A stretch of 64,000 nucleotides of DNA from Pseudarcicella hirudinis (GTDB lineage: Bacteria; Bacteroidota; Bacteroidia; Cytophagales; Spirosomataceae), in contig NZ_FOXH01000001.1 of NCBI RefSeq assembly GCF_900115665.1, positions 305,777-369,776 of the forward strand, in the 5' to 3' direction. A program made the position numbers and the translations under genes. Each line of letters starts with the position of its first letter. Position 1 is the first letter of the stretch. This document shows, one piece after another, positions 46,516 through 55,316 of this stretch. Under the pieces are notes generated by a model, which saw only the letters and a program-made list of their open reading frames with translations, was not told the origin of the DNA and ran no database searches.

Positions 46516-46568
46516 AAAACTGGCACAAGAGTAGTCTTTCAGAAAAGCCTCATCTTTGCCAGTTTTTT
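46516..46568 (+). terminator. terminator between convergent msrB and the AhpD-like gene
   Basis: AAAACTGGCA (46516-46525) pairs with TGCCAGTTTT (46557-46566); the stem extends by 4 bp past a bulged C. Six T residues (46563-46568) follow. The loop is long (about 25-30 nt). Confidence 0.65.
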
Positions 46569-46580
46569 GTTGTATAAATC

Positions 46581-47150
46581 CTATCTGACAATTGTTTTCA
46601 TAGGATCATAATTGGCATAACCTTCTTCTTTGATTTTTATTCCCCGGGGAAGATAAGCGGCCGGATTGTCTGGTGCCCAGGTTCCCAGTCCGTCAACATA
46701 ACGGTTAAACATACAGAAAGCCGCAGCAATAAGTACGGTATCATGAATTTCCTTATCTGTGGCTCCTTCTTCCCTGGCTTTTTCAATTTGCCCGGTTTTG
46801 ACATGTTTTCCTCCCTTTTGAACACTCTGGGCAATGCTTAAAAGTGCCTTCATTTTATCAGAAATAGCTGCTTCCTGAAAATTGTACATTACCTGATTCA
46901 CTATCGTGCCATCGTCTTCAAGGTAACATCGCGTGGCTGCTCCATGTACACTTTTGCAAAACATACAATCGTTTTCAGAAGACACGAAGGTAGCGATCAT
47001 TTCACGTTCTCCCGGCGACAAAGTATTGTCGGTATCATGCAAAAGCACTTGCGCCAGTGCATTAAGAGGTTTGGATGTTTCAGGACTAAATGCCATTAAT
47101 CCGCGGATGCCCGGTAATAGATCCTCTTCGGGAAGTGTTATATATGCCAT
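46581..47150 (-). CDS. AhpD-like carboxymuconolactone decarboxylase-family protein (copy 1)
   Basis: 189 residues, cytoplasmic. It has the AhpD-type redox signature E50-x11-C62-x2-C65-x3-H69 (CMFCKSVH) and the peroxidase-related C-terminal block DTVLIAAAFCMFNRYVDGLG. In this family the CxxC pair reduces peroxides or partner proteins. It is the last gene of a minus-strand unit after the MFS transporter (53 nt gap) and one of three paralogs in 6 kb; the others are at 51317 and 51921. Substrate unknown. Confidence 0.9.
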   Translation of the reverse strand: MAYITLPEEDLLPGIRGLMAFSPETSKPLNALAQVLLHDTDNTLSPGEREMIATFVSSENDCMFCKSVHGAATRCYLEDDGTIVNQVMYNFQEAAISDKMKALLSIAQSVQKGGKHVKTGQIEKAREEGATDKEIHDTVLIAAAFCMFNRYVDGLGTWAPDNPAAYLPRGIKIKEEGYANYDPMKTIVR

Positions 47151-47203
47151 TTTATTAAATATTATAAAGTCGTTTTAATAATGATTGTTTTAAAAACGGT
47201 TGT

Positions 47204-48430
47204 TTACTTAGTGTTTTTACTGAAATAAGCTGCGATAAAAGCAATGACAAAAGTGATTGAAAACGTAAGCAAAGCATTTCCGAAACCTCCGAAAAATGAG
47301 ACAAGTGTTCCAACAAAAAAGACCGCTGTAGCCGTAAAAAACCTGCCGACATTAAAACAGAAACCGGAAGCTGTAGCTCTGATGGCAATCGGGAATAATG
47401 CCGGAATATAACTGGACAATGAACCCTGGCTTATCCCGAAAAAGAGTGAAAGAAAGGCTGTTTCAAAATAAATGATTTTGCTGAAATGCTGATTGGTAAT
47501 AAAAAGCAGACCGCAGGCTATAAAACAACCGATAAAAGTTCCCATTAATGTTTTACGGCTTCCCCATTTATTGATCAGAAATCCTGATAAAATTCCTCCC
47601 AAAATTCCACCGATACCCAAAAGCATCATAGTAAATCCGCGTTCTTTTCTACCATCCTGACCCGCTTCAAGTAAACTCTGAACCCAGGTTGGTAACCAGG
47701 AGAAAATGCCCCATAATCCGATCAGAACCGCACCGAAGATCAAGGAACCTGAAAGCAGATTCGGAAGATTCCGTGCATCAAAAATGAAAGGAGGTTTCTC
47801 ATCAGTATTTTCATTTTTGGATTGCAGCCATTTCGTTGATTCCGGTAAAAAGAATAAGATTAATAAGGCAATACCTGTTGGAATGAGTCCGAGCCAGAAT
47901 GCCTGTCTCCAAACAGGAAAAAGAACATTTAATCCTCCAGAAGCTACAATACCAAGCGGGAAAGAAACGGCCAGAACTCCCAGAACAATGGCTCTGCTTT
48001 TTTCTTCCCATATTTCTGAAATATATACTGTTGAGACTAACAAGACCCCTCCGACACCCATTCCTGAAAGGAATCTGTAAAGCATTAAAATTTGCCAGTC
48101 TTTTACAAAAACGATCAGGAGAGTTGCAATTCCGTAAAGACCTGTTACCAGTGTCAGTGTTCTTTTGCGGCCGATTTTGTCTCCGATAATGCCAAACAAT
48201 AAACCACCGGACATCCAGCCATAAATGAAAATCGCACTTATATATGCTCCGATTTCTCCTAATCTGGCTTCAGAAGCATGATCTTTTAACAGCTCGGGAA
48301 TCGCAACGGGTAAATAAACCGACATAATGGTTGAAACTGTCCCTCCAAACAGATAACTAATCATGCAAAGCGCGAAGGCAAACCAGTGTCTGGTATTTAC
48401 TTTCGGGGGAGATATAGCAATTGTATCCAT
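47204..48430 (-). CDS. MFS transporter, 12 membrane helices
   Basis: 408 residues with the major-facilitator motif GDKIGRKRTL (loop 2-3, about residues 84-93), RFLSGMGVGG (helix 4) and LLGIGGILGGILSGFLINKWGSRKTL before the second half. It resembles the aromatic-acid/sialic-acid-type importers (AAHS/SHS) more than drug exporters, but this is a weak call. It lies between the TonB-dependent receptor gene (57 nt upstream) and an AhpD-like gene, so it probably moves the receptor's ligand, or a breakdown product, across the inner membrane. Confidence 0.9.
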   Translation of the reverse strand: MDTIAISPPKVNTRHWFAFALCMISYLFGGTVSTIMSVYLPVAIPELLKDHASEARLGEIGAYISAIFIYGWMSGGLLFGIIGDKIGRKRTLTLVTGLYGIATLLIVFVKDWQILMLYRFLSGMGVGGVLLVSTVYISEIWEEKSRAIVLGVLAVSFPLGIVASGGLNVLFPVWRQAFWLGLIPTGIALLILFFLPESTKWLQSKNENTDEKPPFIFDARNLPNLLSGSLIFGAVLIGLWGIFSWLPTWVQSLLEAGQDGRKERGFTMMLLGIGGILGGILSGFLINKWGSRKTLMGTFIGCFIACGLLFITNQHFSKIIYFETAFLSLFFGISQGSLSSYIPALFPIAIRATASGFCFNVGRFFTATAVFFVGTLVSFFGGFGNALLTFSITFVIAFIAAYFSKNTK

Positions 48431-48487
48431 AAAATGCTTGTTTAAATGTGTTTAAGTTTATCAGGATCAGGGAGATACCCGGTTATT

Positions 48488-51256
48488 TTATCTCAGTAAT
48501 TCATCAAAGTTCAGGCTGACATAATACAAGCCGCCAACTGCCGGAGAACCGTAAGCCTGTGTAATATATTGGTTCGTCAGATTAGAGGCTCCCAGCTTGA
48601 TGACAGATTTCAAAGCCGGTACTTTCAGGCTGATCTGCGCATCAATCAGACTGTAAGCAGGTACAAGTCCCGGGCGTAATTCATTGAAAGTTCCGTACCA
48701 GTCGAATGCCGTCTGCCAATGCCAGGCAAGGCTGAAGCCCAGGTTTTTAGCTACGTTTGAATTGCTGAGTGTCAGATTGGTTTTCCAGGTTGGTGTGTTG
48801 AATGCAGGAATATTATTAGGATCAGCATTCATCAGGTTAAAATCTATCCAGGTAGCATTTCCGTTTAACCGGTAATTTTTCGGTAAAGAAAGTGTCAGAC
48901 CTGCGCTTATTCCCTGAATAGAAACTTTATCGGCAGCATTTGTATAAAGCTGAAATGCCTGCGTTCCTCCTGTTAAAATATCTGTAGCAGCCTGCGTATT
49001 GATAGAGCCATCCGGAGAGGTTACATTGCTATTTGGACGAATAACGACCGTATTGATAAGAAAATCAGTGTATTGGCTGTAATAATAGTTGACATCAAAG
49101 AGAACCTGAGGAGAAAGAAGTCCTTTATAGCCAATTTCAAAACTTTGTACTTTTTCAGATTTTATGAATGGAACATTCGATTTCTTCAGCTTATTTTTAT
49201 TGTTTTCAACCGCCTGAGGAAAAGGCACGCCTTTTGCCAGATCTGCTCCGAAAGCACTCCCGAAAGCGCCTACTGAGGCAGCTGTGTAAGAGTTTTCATA
49301 AGCATTGGTTCCTGCTGCATTTACGGGAGCTCCTCCAAGAATAATAATAGGTCCGACATTCAGTTTAATGTACTGATCTCCGATCGTAGGATTTCTGAAA
49401 CCTGTCTGATAAGAAGCTCTGAAATGATGTTGGTCAGAAGGAGAGAAGACCGCAGAAGCCCTCGGCGTAAATCTTCCGTCGAAATTCTCATTCTTGTCAT
49501 AACGTCCTGAAAAAGTAACTTTCAGTTTCTTATTCAATAAATCTTTGGAAACCTGCGCAAAAGCTCCATATTCCTCGTTGGTTAGATTTTTGCCTTTGTC
49601 ATCAAATAGTGTTCCCTCCGTGTCCAGGTAATACTTTCTGTAATTTCCACCGACCTGAAGGTTAAAAACTTTCAGATACTGGCTGAAATCATATAAACCT
49701 TCAATATGTTTCAGACTGCAGTTACTAAGAATCCCGGCACCACTTAAACCTCTGGTCTGAATCAGCTTATCCTTTGCCTGCTCAAATTCGGTAGAGCCGG
49801 GAAGCAATCTTCCCTGATCAGCAAAGGCTCTGGCAAGGCTGTTGTTCTGACCGCTTACGCCATTTATTGTTCCGTTAAAAGCCGCAGTATAACGGTCAAA
49901 CCAGGTAGCATCAGCTTTATCCGGTGAAACGACATTGCCGTTTAAATCCCTTACCCAGGTTCTGTTAATGAGTTGTCCCAATGAGCGGGTATTGTAAGAA
50001 TTGGTAGAAAGTTCCTGATTTGAATAGGCTCTGATGTAGAAATTACTGCCTTTCAGTTCCAGACGATGCTGAATGAACCTGAAATCATTGATGACAAACC
50101 TGCTGCTTCCGGTATATTGAGCGGTTCCCTGGTTGAAATTAGCCTGATAAATAGCTTCCAGGTTATCGGTAATTCTGTAATGCAGTGCACCGTTCAGTTT
50201 TAAACTGTAAACACCATACGTTGCAAGATCTTTTTCTTCATATCCCGTTCTGGAAACTCTGCCGATTTTATCAATGGTTTTGGCCACTTCATCTCCATAG
50301 ATATTCAGCGCATTTCTCCCGGGATTATTAGGACCTCTGTTAGCTTCAGGCGTATTGGGGTCAATGTCAGTGTAATTATTTGCATACCAGTCAGTTCCCG
50401 TTAAATAAGAGGTATTCAGTTTGAATGCGAAGCGGTTATTAAAAGCCTTTGCATATCTGATTGCATAATCCCCCATCGGTTTAGCTCCCAATCCTGTTCC
50501 GTCACCAATATGGTTAATCCCGAATTTTGTTTGTACACTTAAACCCTGATAAATAAAAGGGTTTTTAGTGCGTGTATTTAACATACCATTAAAGGCAATC
50601 GGGCCATATAAAGCCGAAGCGGCACCCGGGATTAATTCTACACTTTCCACATCAATATCATGCGGACCGAACAGGTTTCCCATGGCAAAACCCAATCCTG
50701 AAGGCTGATTATCAACCCCATCTACCAATTGCAGGAAGCGACTGTTTCCTGTACTGTTAAAACCTCTTGTATTGATTTGTTTATATGTAAGACTGCTTGT
50801 AACCATATCAAGAGATTTAAGATTCACCAATCCGTCGAAGTAGTTCGCTGAAGGACTTTGCTGAATGGCCCGGATATCCATTTTCTCAATACTGACCGGA
50901 GAACGAAGGATATTTTCTTCAATTCTGGAAGCCGAAATTACCACCTGATCTAATTCCTCAGAAGAAGGCTGCATACTAAGGTTCATCGGAGAAGTGCTGG
51001 CTGCAATCTCTACCCGTTTATAACCTATCATAGAGATGACCAAAGTGGCTGGCGGAGAGATATTTAAGTTGAAATTTCCCTGAGCATCGGAAACCGTGCC
51101 ATAAATTTTTCCTTTTACGTAAATGCTTACACCTGTTAAGGGCTTCTTCGTTTCAGCATCCGTAACTTTACCTGAAATTGCCGGGTTTTGGGCAAGACTG
51201 AAAAAGCTGCCAAGAAGGAGAATAGTTAAAATATAGAGTTTGTATAATAGTTTCAT
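48488..51256 (-). CDS. TonB-dependent receptor with carboxypeptidase-like N-domain
   Basis: 922 residues with a signal peptide ending SLAQN. A carboxypeptidase-regulatory-like domain lies at about residues 27-105 (GKVTDAETKKPLTGVSIYVKG), a plug domain at about 115-235 (INTRGFNSTGNSRFLQLVDG), and the barrel runs to the C-terminus (GGLYYVSLNFDELLR). There is no SusD partner and no STN domain, so it is a classic small-ligand receptor rather than a SusC. It lies in a row with AhpD-like genes and an MFS transporter, suggesting uptake of one specific compound. Ligand unknown. Confidence 0.93.
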   Translation of the reverse strand: MKLLYKLYILTILLLGSFFSLAQNPAISGKVTDAETKKPLTGVSIYVKGKIYGTVSDAQGNFNLNISPPATLVISMIGYKRVEIAASTSPMNLSMQPSSEELDQVVISASRIEENILRSPVSIEKMDIRAIQQSPSANYFDGLVNLKSLDMVTSSLTYKQINTRGFNSTGNSRFLQLVDGVDNQPSGLGFAMGNLFGPHDIDVESVELIPGAASALYGPIAFNGMLNTRTKNPFIYQGLSVQTKFGINHIGDGTGLGAKPMGDYAIRYAKAFNNRFAFKLNTSYLTGTDWYANNYTDIDPNTPEANRGPNNPGRNALNIYGDEVAKTIDKIGRVSRTGYEEKDLATYGVYSLKLNGALHYRITDNLEAIYQANFNQGTAQYTGSSRFVINDFRFIQHRLELKGSNFYIRAYSNQELSTNSYNTRSLGQLINRTWVRDLNGNVVSPDKADATWFDRYTAAFNGTINGVSGQNNSLARAFADQGRLLPGSTEFEQAKDKLIQTRGLSGAGILSNCSLKHIEGLYDFSQYLKVFNLQVGGNYRKYYLDTEGTLFDDKGKNLTNEEYGAFAQVSKDLLNKKLKVTFSGRYDKNENFDGRFTPRASAVFSPSDQHHFRASYQTGFRNPTIGDQYIKLNVGPIIILGGAPVNAAGTNAYENSYTAASVGAFGSAFGADLAKGVPFPQAVENNKNKLKKSNVPFIKSEKVQSFEIGYKGLLSPQVLFDVNYYYSQYTDFLINTVVIRPNSNVTSPDGSINTQAATDILTGGTQAFQLYTNAADKVSIQGISAGLTLSLPKNYRLNGNATWIDFNLMNADPNNIPAFNTPTWKTNLTLSNSNVAKNLGFSLAWHWQTAFDWYGTFNELRPGLVPAYSLIDAQISLKVPALKSVIKLGASNLTNQYITQAYGSPAVGGLYYVSLNFDELLR

Positions 51257-51271
51257 CTGTTGGTCGGGTTT

Positions 51272-51309
51272 AATATTCCGGCCGGATTCTGGAAAATGGC
51301 CGGAATATT
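51272..51309. repeat. 12-bp perfect inverted repeat between AhpD-like copy 2 and the receptor gene
   Basis: AATATTCCGGCC (51272-51283) and GGCCGGAATATT (51298-51309), with a 14-nt loop. On the plus strand TATTTATTTTTC-like T-rich DNA follows, while on the minus (coding) strand no T run follows. It is either an mRNA-processing or stabilising stem or a terminator for antisense transcription. Confidence 0.55.
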
Positions 51310-51316
51310 TATTTTT

Positions 51317-51880
51317 CTATTTGTTTTTCAAATGATCGTATCCCTGAGGTAATCTGTTATAGCCGTGATTAACAATGCGTTCGCCCAGGTATTCATAAAA
51401 TCCGGGGTCAGCAGGAGTGACGCTTGCCAAGCCATCTACATATCGGTTATAAAGACAGAAAAGACCGGCAATCAGCACTGTGTCATGAATTTCAAGATCA
51501 GTTGCACCATTGTTTTTCGCCAGTTCGATGGCTTCCTTAGTTACAGATTTTCCGCTTTTTTGAACCATTTTGGCAATTTTCAAAAGCGCTTTCATCTTTT
51601 CACTGATCTCAGCCTTATCGATGTCCTGTTTGATAATCTTGCAGGTTTTCGATTCTCCCAGCAGTAAATCAGCTGCTGCGGTATGAGCAGAAGTACAGAA
51701 TTTACATTCGTTATTGTGGGAGACAATTGTGGCAATCAGTTCTCTTTCTCCGGCACTGAGTGTGTTCTCTCCTCTGAGCAGAAATTGCGTTAGCTCACGG
51801 ATTGGCTGTGCGGTATCCTGGCTGTATTCAAGTAAGCCGGTAATACCCGGTAAATGTTCGGGAAGTGGTATATGTGGCAT
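51317..51880 (-). CDS. AhpD-like carboxymuconolactone decarboxylase-family protein (copy 2)
   Basis: 187 residues, cytoplasmic. AhpD signature E47-x11-C59-x2-C62-x3-H66 (CKFCTSAH) and the block DTVLIAGLFCLYNRYVDGLA. It is the most divergent of the three copies, with NHGYNRLPQGYDHLKN at the end. It sits 40 nt after copy 3 and 60 nt before the TonB-dependent receptor, with a hairpin in that second gap. Role unknown; redox or hydroperoxide chemistry by family knowledge. Confidence 0.9.
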   Translation of the reverse strand: MPHIPLPEHLPGITGLLEYSQDTAQPIRELTQFLLRGENTLSAGERELIATIVSHNNECKFCTSAHTAAADLLLGESKTCKIIKQDIDKAEISEKMKALLKIAKMVQKSGKSVTKEAIELAKNNGATDLEIHDTVLIAGLFCLYNRYVDGLASVTPADPGFYEYLGERIVNHGYNRLPQGYDHLKNK

Positions 51881-51920
51881 TTTAGGTTCGATTAGAGATT
51901 TGAGTCAGGGATTTTGAATA

Positions 51921-52463
51921 TTATCTGGGGCGATTGTATCCGGCAAATGCCATCATTTCTCCCATTTGCCGATAAGCTTCATTTTCCTTGGGAGCAAAGG
52001 TTCCCAGTCCGTCCACATATCTGTTAAACATGCAGAAAGCCGCTGCAATTAATACCGTATCATGAATTTCCTTGTCTGTCGCTTCTTCATTTCTGGCCAG
52101 GGTAATATCTTCGGGAAGTACATTTTTCCCACCTTTCTGAACTTTGGCTGCTATATTCAGTAAAGCCCGTAATTTTGGTGAAATGCCGGTAGTGGCAAAG
52201 TTTTGTTTAATATCATCAATCAGATCCAGATCGCATTGTAAATGCGCTGCCGCTGCGGCACCGTGTGAGGTATGACAAAAATGACAGCCGTTCAGATGTG
52301 ATACATAAGACGCAATCAGCTCTCTTTCTCCGCTGGTAAGGGTCGATTCTGACCTCAAAAGTGTTTCTGCCAGATTTAACAGGGATTTTGCCGTTTCAGG
52401 GCGATAGTTTAAAAGTCCGGTAATGCCCGGAAGTTCTTCGTTTAATAATTTTATATGTGCCAT
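51921..52463 (-). CDS. AhpD-like carboxymuconolactone decarboxylase-family protein (copy 3)
   Basis: 180 residues from the ATG at 52463. The frame continues upstream to 52688, but that extension (75 residues) does not resemble the family, and the paralogs begin at MAYITLP/MPHIPLP, matching MAHIKLL here. AhpD signature E48-x11-C60-x2-C63-x3-H67 (CHFCHTSH) and DTVLIAAAFCMFNRYVDGLG. Closest to copy 1 at 46581. A 270-nt gap with small hairpins separates it from the upstream small exported protein. Confidence 0.9.
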   Translation of the reverse strand: MAHIKLLNEELPGITGLLNYRPETAKSLLNLAETLLRSESTLTSGERELIASYVSHLNGCHFCHTSHGAAAAAHLQCDLDLIDDIKQNFATTGISPKLRALLNIAAKVQKGGKNVLPEDITLARNEEATDKEIHDTVLIAAAFCMFNRYVDGLGTFAPKENEAYRQMGEMMAFAGYNRPR

Positions 52464-52671
52464 GGGATATTTGCTGTAAATAATCAGGAAAGAATCATTT
52501 GCCCTGAAAACACGTACCGTAAAATTCTGATTTTCAGAAATTTTATCTTGAAATGTCAGGAATTGAGAACACAGAATTCTGAGAAAAATACAAAAAGATT
52601 TATTCCTGTTTATCTGAAATAAGTCCTGTTGGTTTTTTACCAAAACCGATGTCTGGGAAATAGAAATCCTG

Positions 52672-52691
52672 TGAATGATTCTGATCATTCA
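52672..52691. repeat. 8-bp inverted repeat in the gap upstream of AhpD-like copy 3
   Basis: TGAATGAT (52672-52679) and ATCATTCA (52684-52691) with a TCTG loop, shortly after the stop of the small exported protein gene on the minus strand. A second short stem, TTGGT/ACCAA around a T run, lies at 52629-52643. Could be an operator or an attenuator. Confidence 0.4.
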
Positions 52692-52733
52692 GATCCTGTA
52701 TCGTTTTCACGCCAGGTTAAATCGCAGGAAATT

Positions 52734-53279
52734 TCAGGCAAATTCCGGAGGGGGTGATTCTACAAACAGATGGACAGCAATTACTGGTAATCTGAAAGAA
52801 GGGACTGTTTTAGGCACTAACCATTCAAATACAAAAAAGACATGGGTTTTTCTGGAAACCATGTAATCTTTAATAAGGCTTTTAAGCAGATTTTCTGATG
52901 ATTTTCCTGAAGTATTTGAATTTTGTTTGATATGGTCATTGATATGAGCTGCTAAGTCGAAAAAACGATCTCTTGCATTAATATCTGGCTTGCAGACTGT
53001 ATATAAAGTATCATTGACTAATTGCTGTGAAACAATCTGATAAAACCGGCCATCCTGATGAATGCTTCCTTCGGCAGGAACCGCCGTTTTCCAGTCGTTT
53101 TGATAGGGAAGAGAAACGGGGATTTTGACAACTATAAATTCCTGTTCTGATTTTGTGGCTTGAGGAACAGATTCAATCCTTTGTAAAGGATTCTCTAACC
53201 CTATCCAATAAACAATGGAGAAACCCATCATATTGTAAAGTAAGAGTCCGACAAGGAATATTGAAATTAGTTTTTTCAA
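52734..53279 (-). CDS. small exported or membrane-anchored hypothetical protein heading the AhpD operon
   Basis: 181 residues. One hydrophobic N-terminal segment (about residues 4-26) serves as signal or anchor. The rest is soluble and unassigned, ending HLFVESPPPEFA; a proline-rich tail of this kind is familiar from small proteins that precede TonB-dependent receptor genes in Bacteroidota. It has its own promoter (53315-53345, minus) and is the probable first gene of the AhpD/receptor/MFS unit. Function unknown. Confidence 0.7.
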   Translation of the reverse strand: MKKLISIFLVGLLLYNMMGFSIVYWIGLENPLQRIESVPQATKSEQEFIVVKIPVSLPYQNDWKTAVPAEGSIHQDGRFYQIVSQQLVNDTLYTVCKPDINARDRFFDLAAHINDHIKQNSNTSGKSSENLLKSLIKDYMVSRKTHVFFVFEWLVPKTVPSFRLPVIAVHLFVESPPPEFA

Positions 53280-53314
53280 GATTTTTCAGGAAATAATTAT
53301 ATTAACCATTATTA

Positions 53315-53345
53315 CAAATATAATCTTTTTACCCCAAAAAATCAA
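53315..53345 (-). promoter_or_regulatory. promoter of the AhpD/receptor/MFS unit
   Basis: On the minus strand: TTG (53345-53343), 20 nt, TATATTTG (53322-53315), a full Bacteroidota promoter, with a predicted leader of about 30 nt before the ATG at 53279. Confidence 0.7.
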
Positions 53346-53408
53346 TGTGCTAAACTCAGTAAACAGGCTTTCCTTAAATAATACAAAAGTTCAAAGCCTG
53401 ATCCGCCT

Positions 53409-54272
53409 TTAGACTTTAGTTAATTGTTTCCGGAATTCTGAAGGGCTTATTCCTTTATATTTCTTGAAGATTCTGTTTAAATGGCTTTCATCGGTAAAAT
53501 TGAGTTCATAAGCTATTTCGTTCATCCTTAAATCACTGTATTGCAGACGGGTTTCAACTAATTTTAACTTATAATTAGTAATATATTGCTGAATATTTTC
53601 TCCGGTATGCTTTTTAAAATATTCTCCGATATAGGTCGCGGAAATATTAAAATGAGCAGCAATCTGCTCAACTTTCAGGTTTTCAGGCATATAGATGTTT
53701 TGATGGATATAATGAAGAATATCCAGCGGTACTTCATTTACGACGCTTTTCTTGGTTATTTGCGGCGTATTAAATGAGATATTTCTGGCTACGATGGTAA
53801 TTAGGGTATTCACAATCTGTTGTACTAATTCCTGGTGATATTGCTGCTGGTTGATATGTTCACGGATAATAGCATCAATTAATGCCTTGACCAACAGTTT
53901 ATCTGTTTTGTTTTTTAAAATACAGCCTGGTAAATGGTTGGTATTCTGAAAGATAAATTCCAGTTTCCTGGTCCAGTCGTTTAGTGCTCCGTAAGGATTC
54001 TGTATTTTCTGAGCTTTCAGATAGATGTCATTGAATCGAATGAAAAAGAATTTGGTGACAGTCTTTACCTCAAAAGAATGACAATCCTGTGGCATTAAGA
54101 GAAAGAAATGCTCCGGGCGATAGTGAAATTTGTTATCATTAATACATTGTACGCCGGTACCTTCAACAATATAGACCAATTCGAAGAAATTATGAACATG
54201 TGCCGTAATCGGGCATTCATCTAATTCTTTGTATTCTACCTCAAAAGGCTGATATAAATTCTCTGTTTTCAT
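53409..54272 (-). CDS. AraC-family transcriptional regulator
   Basis: 287 residues: an N-terminal cupin-like sensing domain (about residues 20-140, HVHNFFELVYIVEGTG) and a C-terminal double helix-turn-helix (about 190-285, ending TDESHLNRIFKKYKGISPSEFRK). It lies divergently from the MDR dehydrogenase gene with 89 nt between, so it likely controls the reductase cluster at 54362-59736, and possibly the AhpD unit downstream. A 10-bp palindrome (54277-54286) sits just upstream of its start. Effector unknown. Confidence 0.93.
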   Translation of the reverse strand: MKTENLYQPFEVEYKELDECPITAHVHNFFELVYIVEGTGVQCINDNKFHYRPEHFFLLMPQDCHSFEVKTVTKFFFIRFNDIYLKAQKIQNPYGALNDWTRKLEFIFQNTNHLPGCILKNKTDKLLVKALIDAIIREHINQQQYHQELVQQIVNTLITIVARNISFNTPQITKKSVVNEVPLDILHYIHQNIYMPENLKVEQIAAHFNISATYIGEYFKKHTGENIQQYITNYKLKLVETRLQYSDLRMNEIAYELNFTDESHLNRIFKKYKGISPSEFRKQLTKV

Positions 54273-54276
54273 GCCC

Positions 54277-54286
54277 GTAAATTTAC
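54277..54286. promoter_or_regulatory. possible operator palindrome between the AraC gene and the reductase cluster
   Basis: GTAAATTTAC is a perfect 10-bp palindrome directly upstream of the AraC-family start codon. AraC proteins more often use direct repeats, so this is only a candidate. Confidence 0.3.
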
Positions 54287-54361
54287 CGGATAAACCTGTA
54301 ATTATACAAGTGCAGGGCCGACATTTCTTGGGAACTTTGTGTCATCAAATAAACAAAAATT

Positions 54362-55303
54362 ATGAAAGCAATTGTTTTAAAAGAATTCGGAGGAACAGAA
54401 AATCTGGTCATAGATGAAACTCCTCTTCCCGAAATTAAAGATAATGAGGTATTAGTCAGGGTAAAAGCGATCAGTATAAATCCTGTAGATGTTAAAACAA
54501 GATCAGGAAAAGGATTAGCAGGAAGAATTAAGGATCAGCACCCGATTATTTTGGGCTGGGATATTTCCGGAACAGTAACTGAAACCGGTACAAATGTAAC
54601 AGCTTTTAAAAGGGGAGATGAGGTATTCGGAATGGTAAACTTTCCCGGTCTCGGAAATGCTTATGCAGAATATGTAGCGGCTCCGGTTACCCATCTGGCA
54701 CTTAAACCTTCCGGCATTTCTCATGAAGAAGCGGCAGGAGCTACTTTGGCAGCCCTTACTGCTTTACAGGGTCTGACGCAAAAAGCGAAGATAAAAGAAG
54801 GATTTAGGGTTCTTATTCATTCTGCGGCGGGCGGAGTTGGACATTTCGCTGTACAAATCGCAAAACGCCTGGGTGCATACGTCATTGGTACGGCTTCTGA
54901 AGCCAACAGAGATTTTGTACTGAGCCTTGGAGCAGATGAGCATATTGATTACAAAGCACATCGTTTTGAAGACCTTGTGAAAGAAGTAGATTTCGTGCTT
55001 GATACTATTGGCGGAGACAATATTGACCGTTCTTTTCTGACTATGAAAAAAGGGGCTACCATCATTAGCATTCCGTCAGGGTTAAATGCAGAGATTACGG
55101 AAAAAGCAGAAGCTTTAGGCTTAAATGGTTTCTTCTTTCTGGTTGAATCTAATGGAGAAGATATGAAAGAAATTGCCGGACTCCTTGAAGACGGCAGCAT
55201 TCGTTCTCATATTTCAAAAGTATTTTCTTTTCAGGAAATGGGAGAGGCACATTTACAGGTAGAATCAGGAAGTACCAGAGGTAAAGTCATAGTAACAATC
55301 TAA
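54362..55303 (+). CDS. NAD(P)H-dependent MDR quinone-oxidoreductase-like protein
   Basis: 313 residues of the medium-chain dehydrogenase family: GroES-like part (residues about 1-125) and Rossmann domain with HSAAGGVGHFAVQIAK (about 155-170). The catalytic zinc ligands of alcohol dehydrogenases are absent, so it is a quinone/enone-type reductase using NADPH. First gene of a plus-strand cluster with DoxX, AKR, MFS and SDR genes, divergent from an AraC regulator. Role in reducing reactive carbonyls or quinones is inferred. Confidence 0.92.
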   Translation: MKAIVLKEFGGTENLVIDETPLPEIKDNEVLVRVKAISINPVDVKTRSGKGLAGRIKDQHPIILGWDISGTVTETGTNVTAFKRGDEVFGMVNFPGLGNAYAEYVAAPVTHLALKPSGISHEEAAGATLAALTALQGLTQKAKIKEGFRVLIHSAAGGVGHFAVQIAKRLGAYVIGTASEANRDFVLSLGADEHIDYKAHRFEDLVKEVDFVLDTIGGDNIDRSFLTMKKGATIISIPSGLNAEITEKAEALGLNGFFFLVESNGEDMKEIAGLLEDGSIRSHISKVFSFQEMGEAHLQVESGSTRGKVIVTI

Positions 55304-55316
55304 ATTTTAACCAGAT

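Noticed and set aside
52464-52688. 75-residue upstream extension of AhpD-like copy 3
   Set aside because: Not shared by the two paralogs and not family-like; the ATG at 52463 aligns with their starts.
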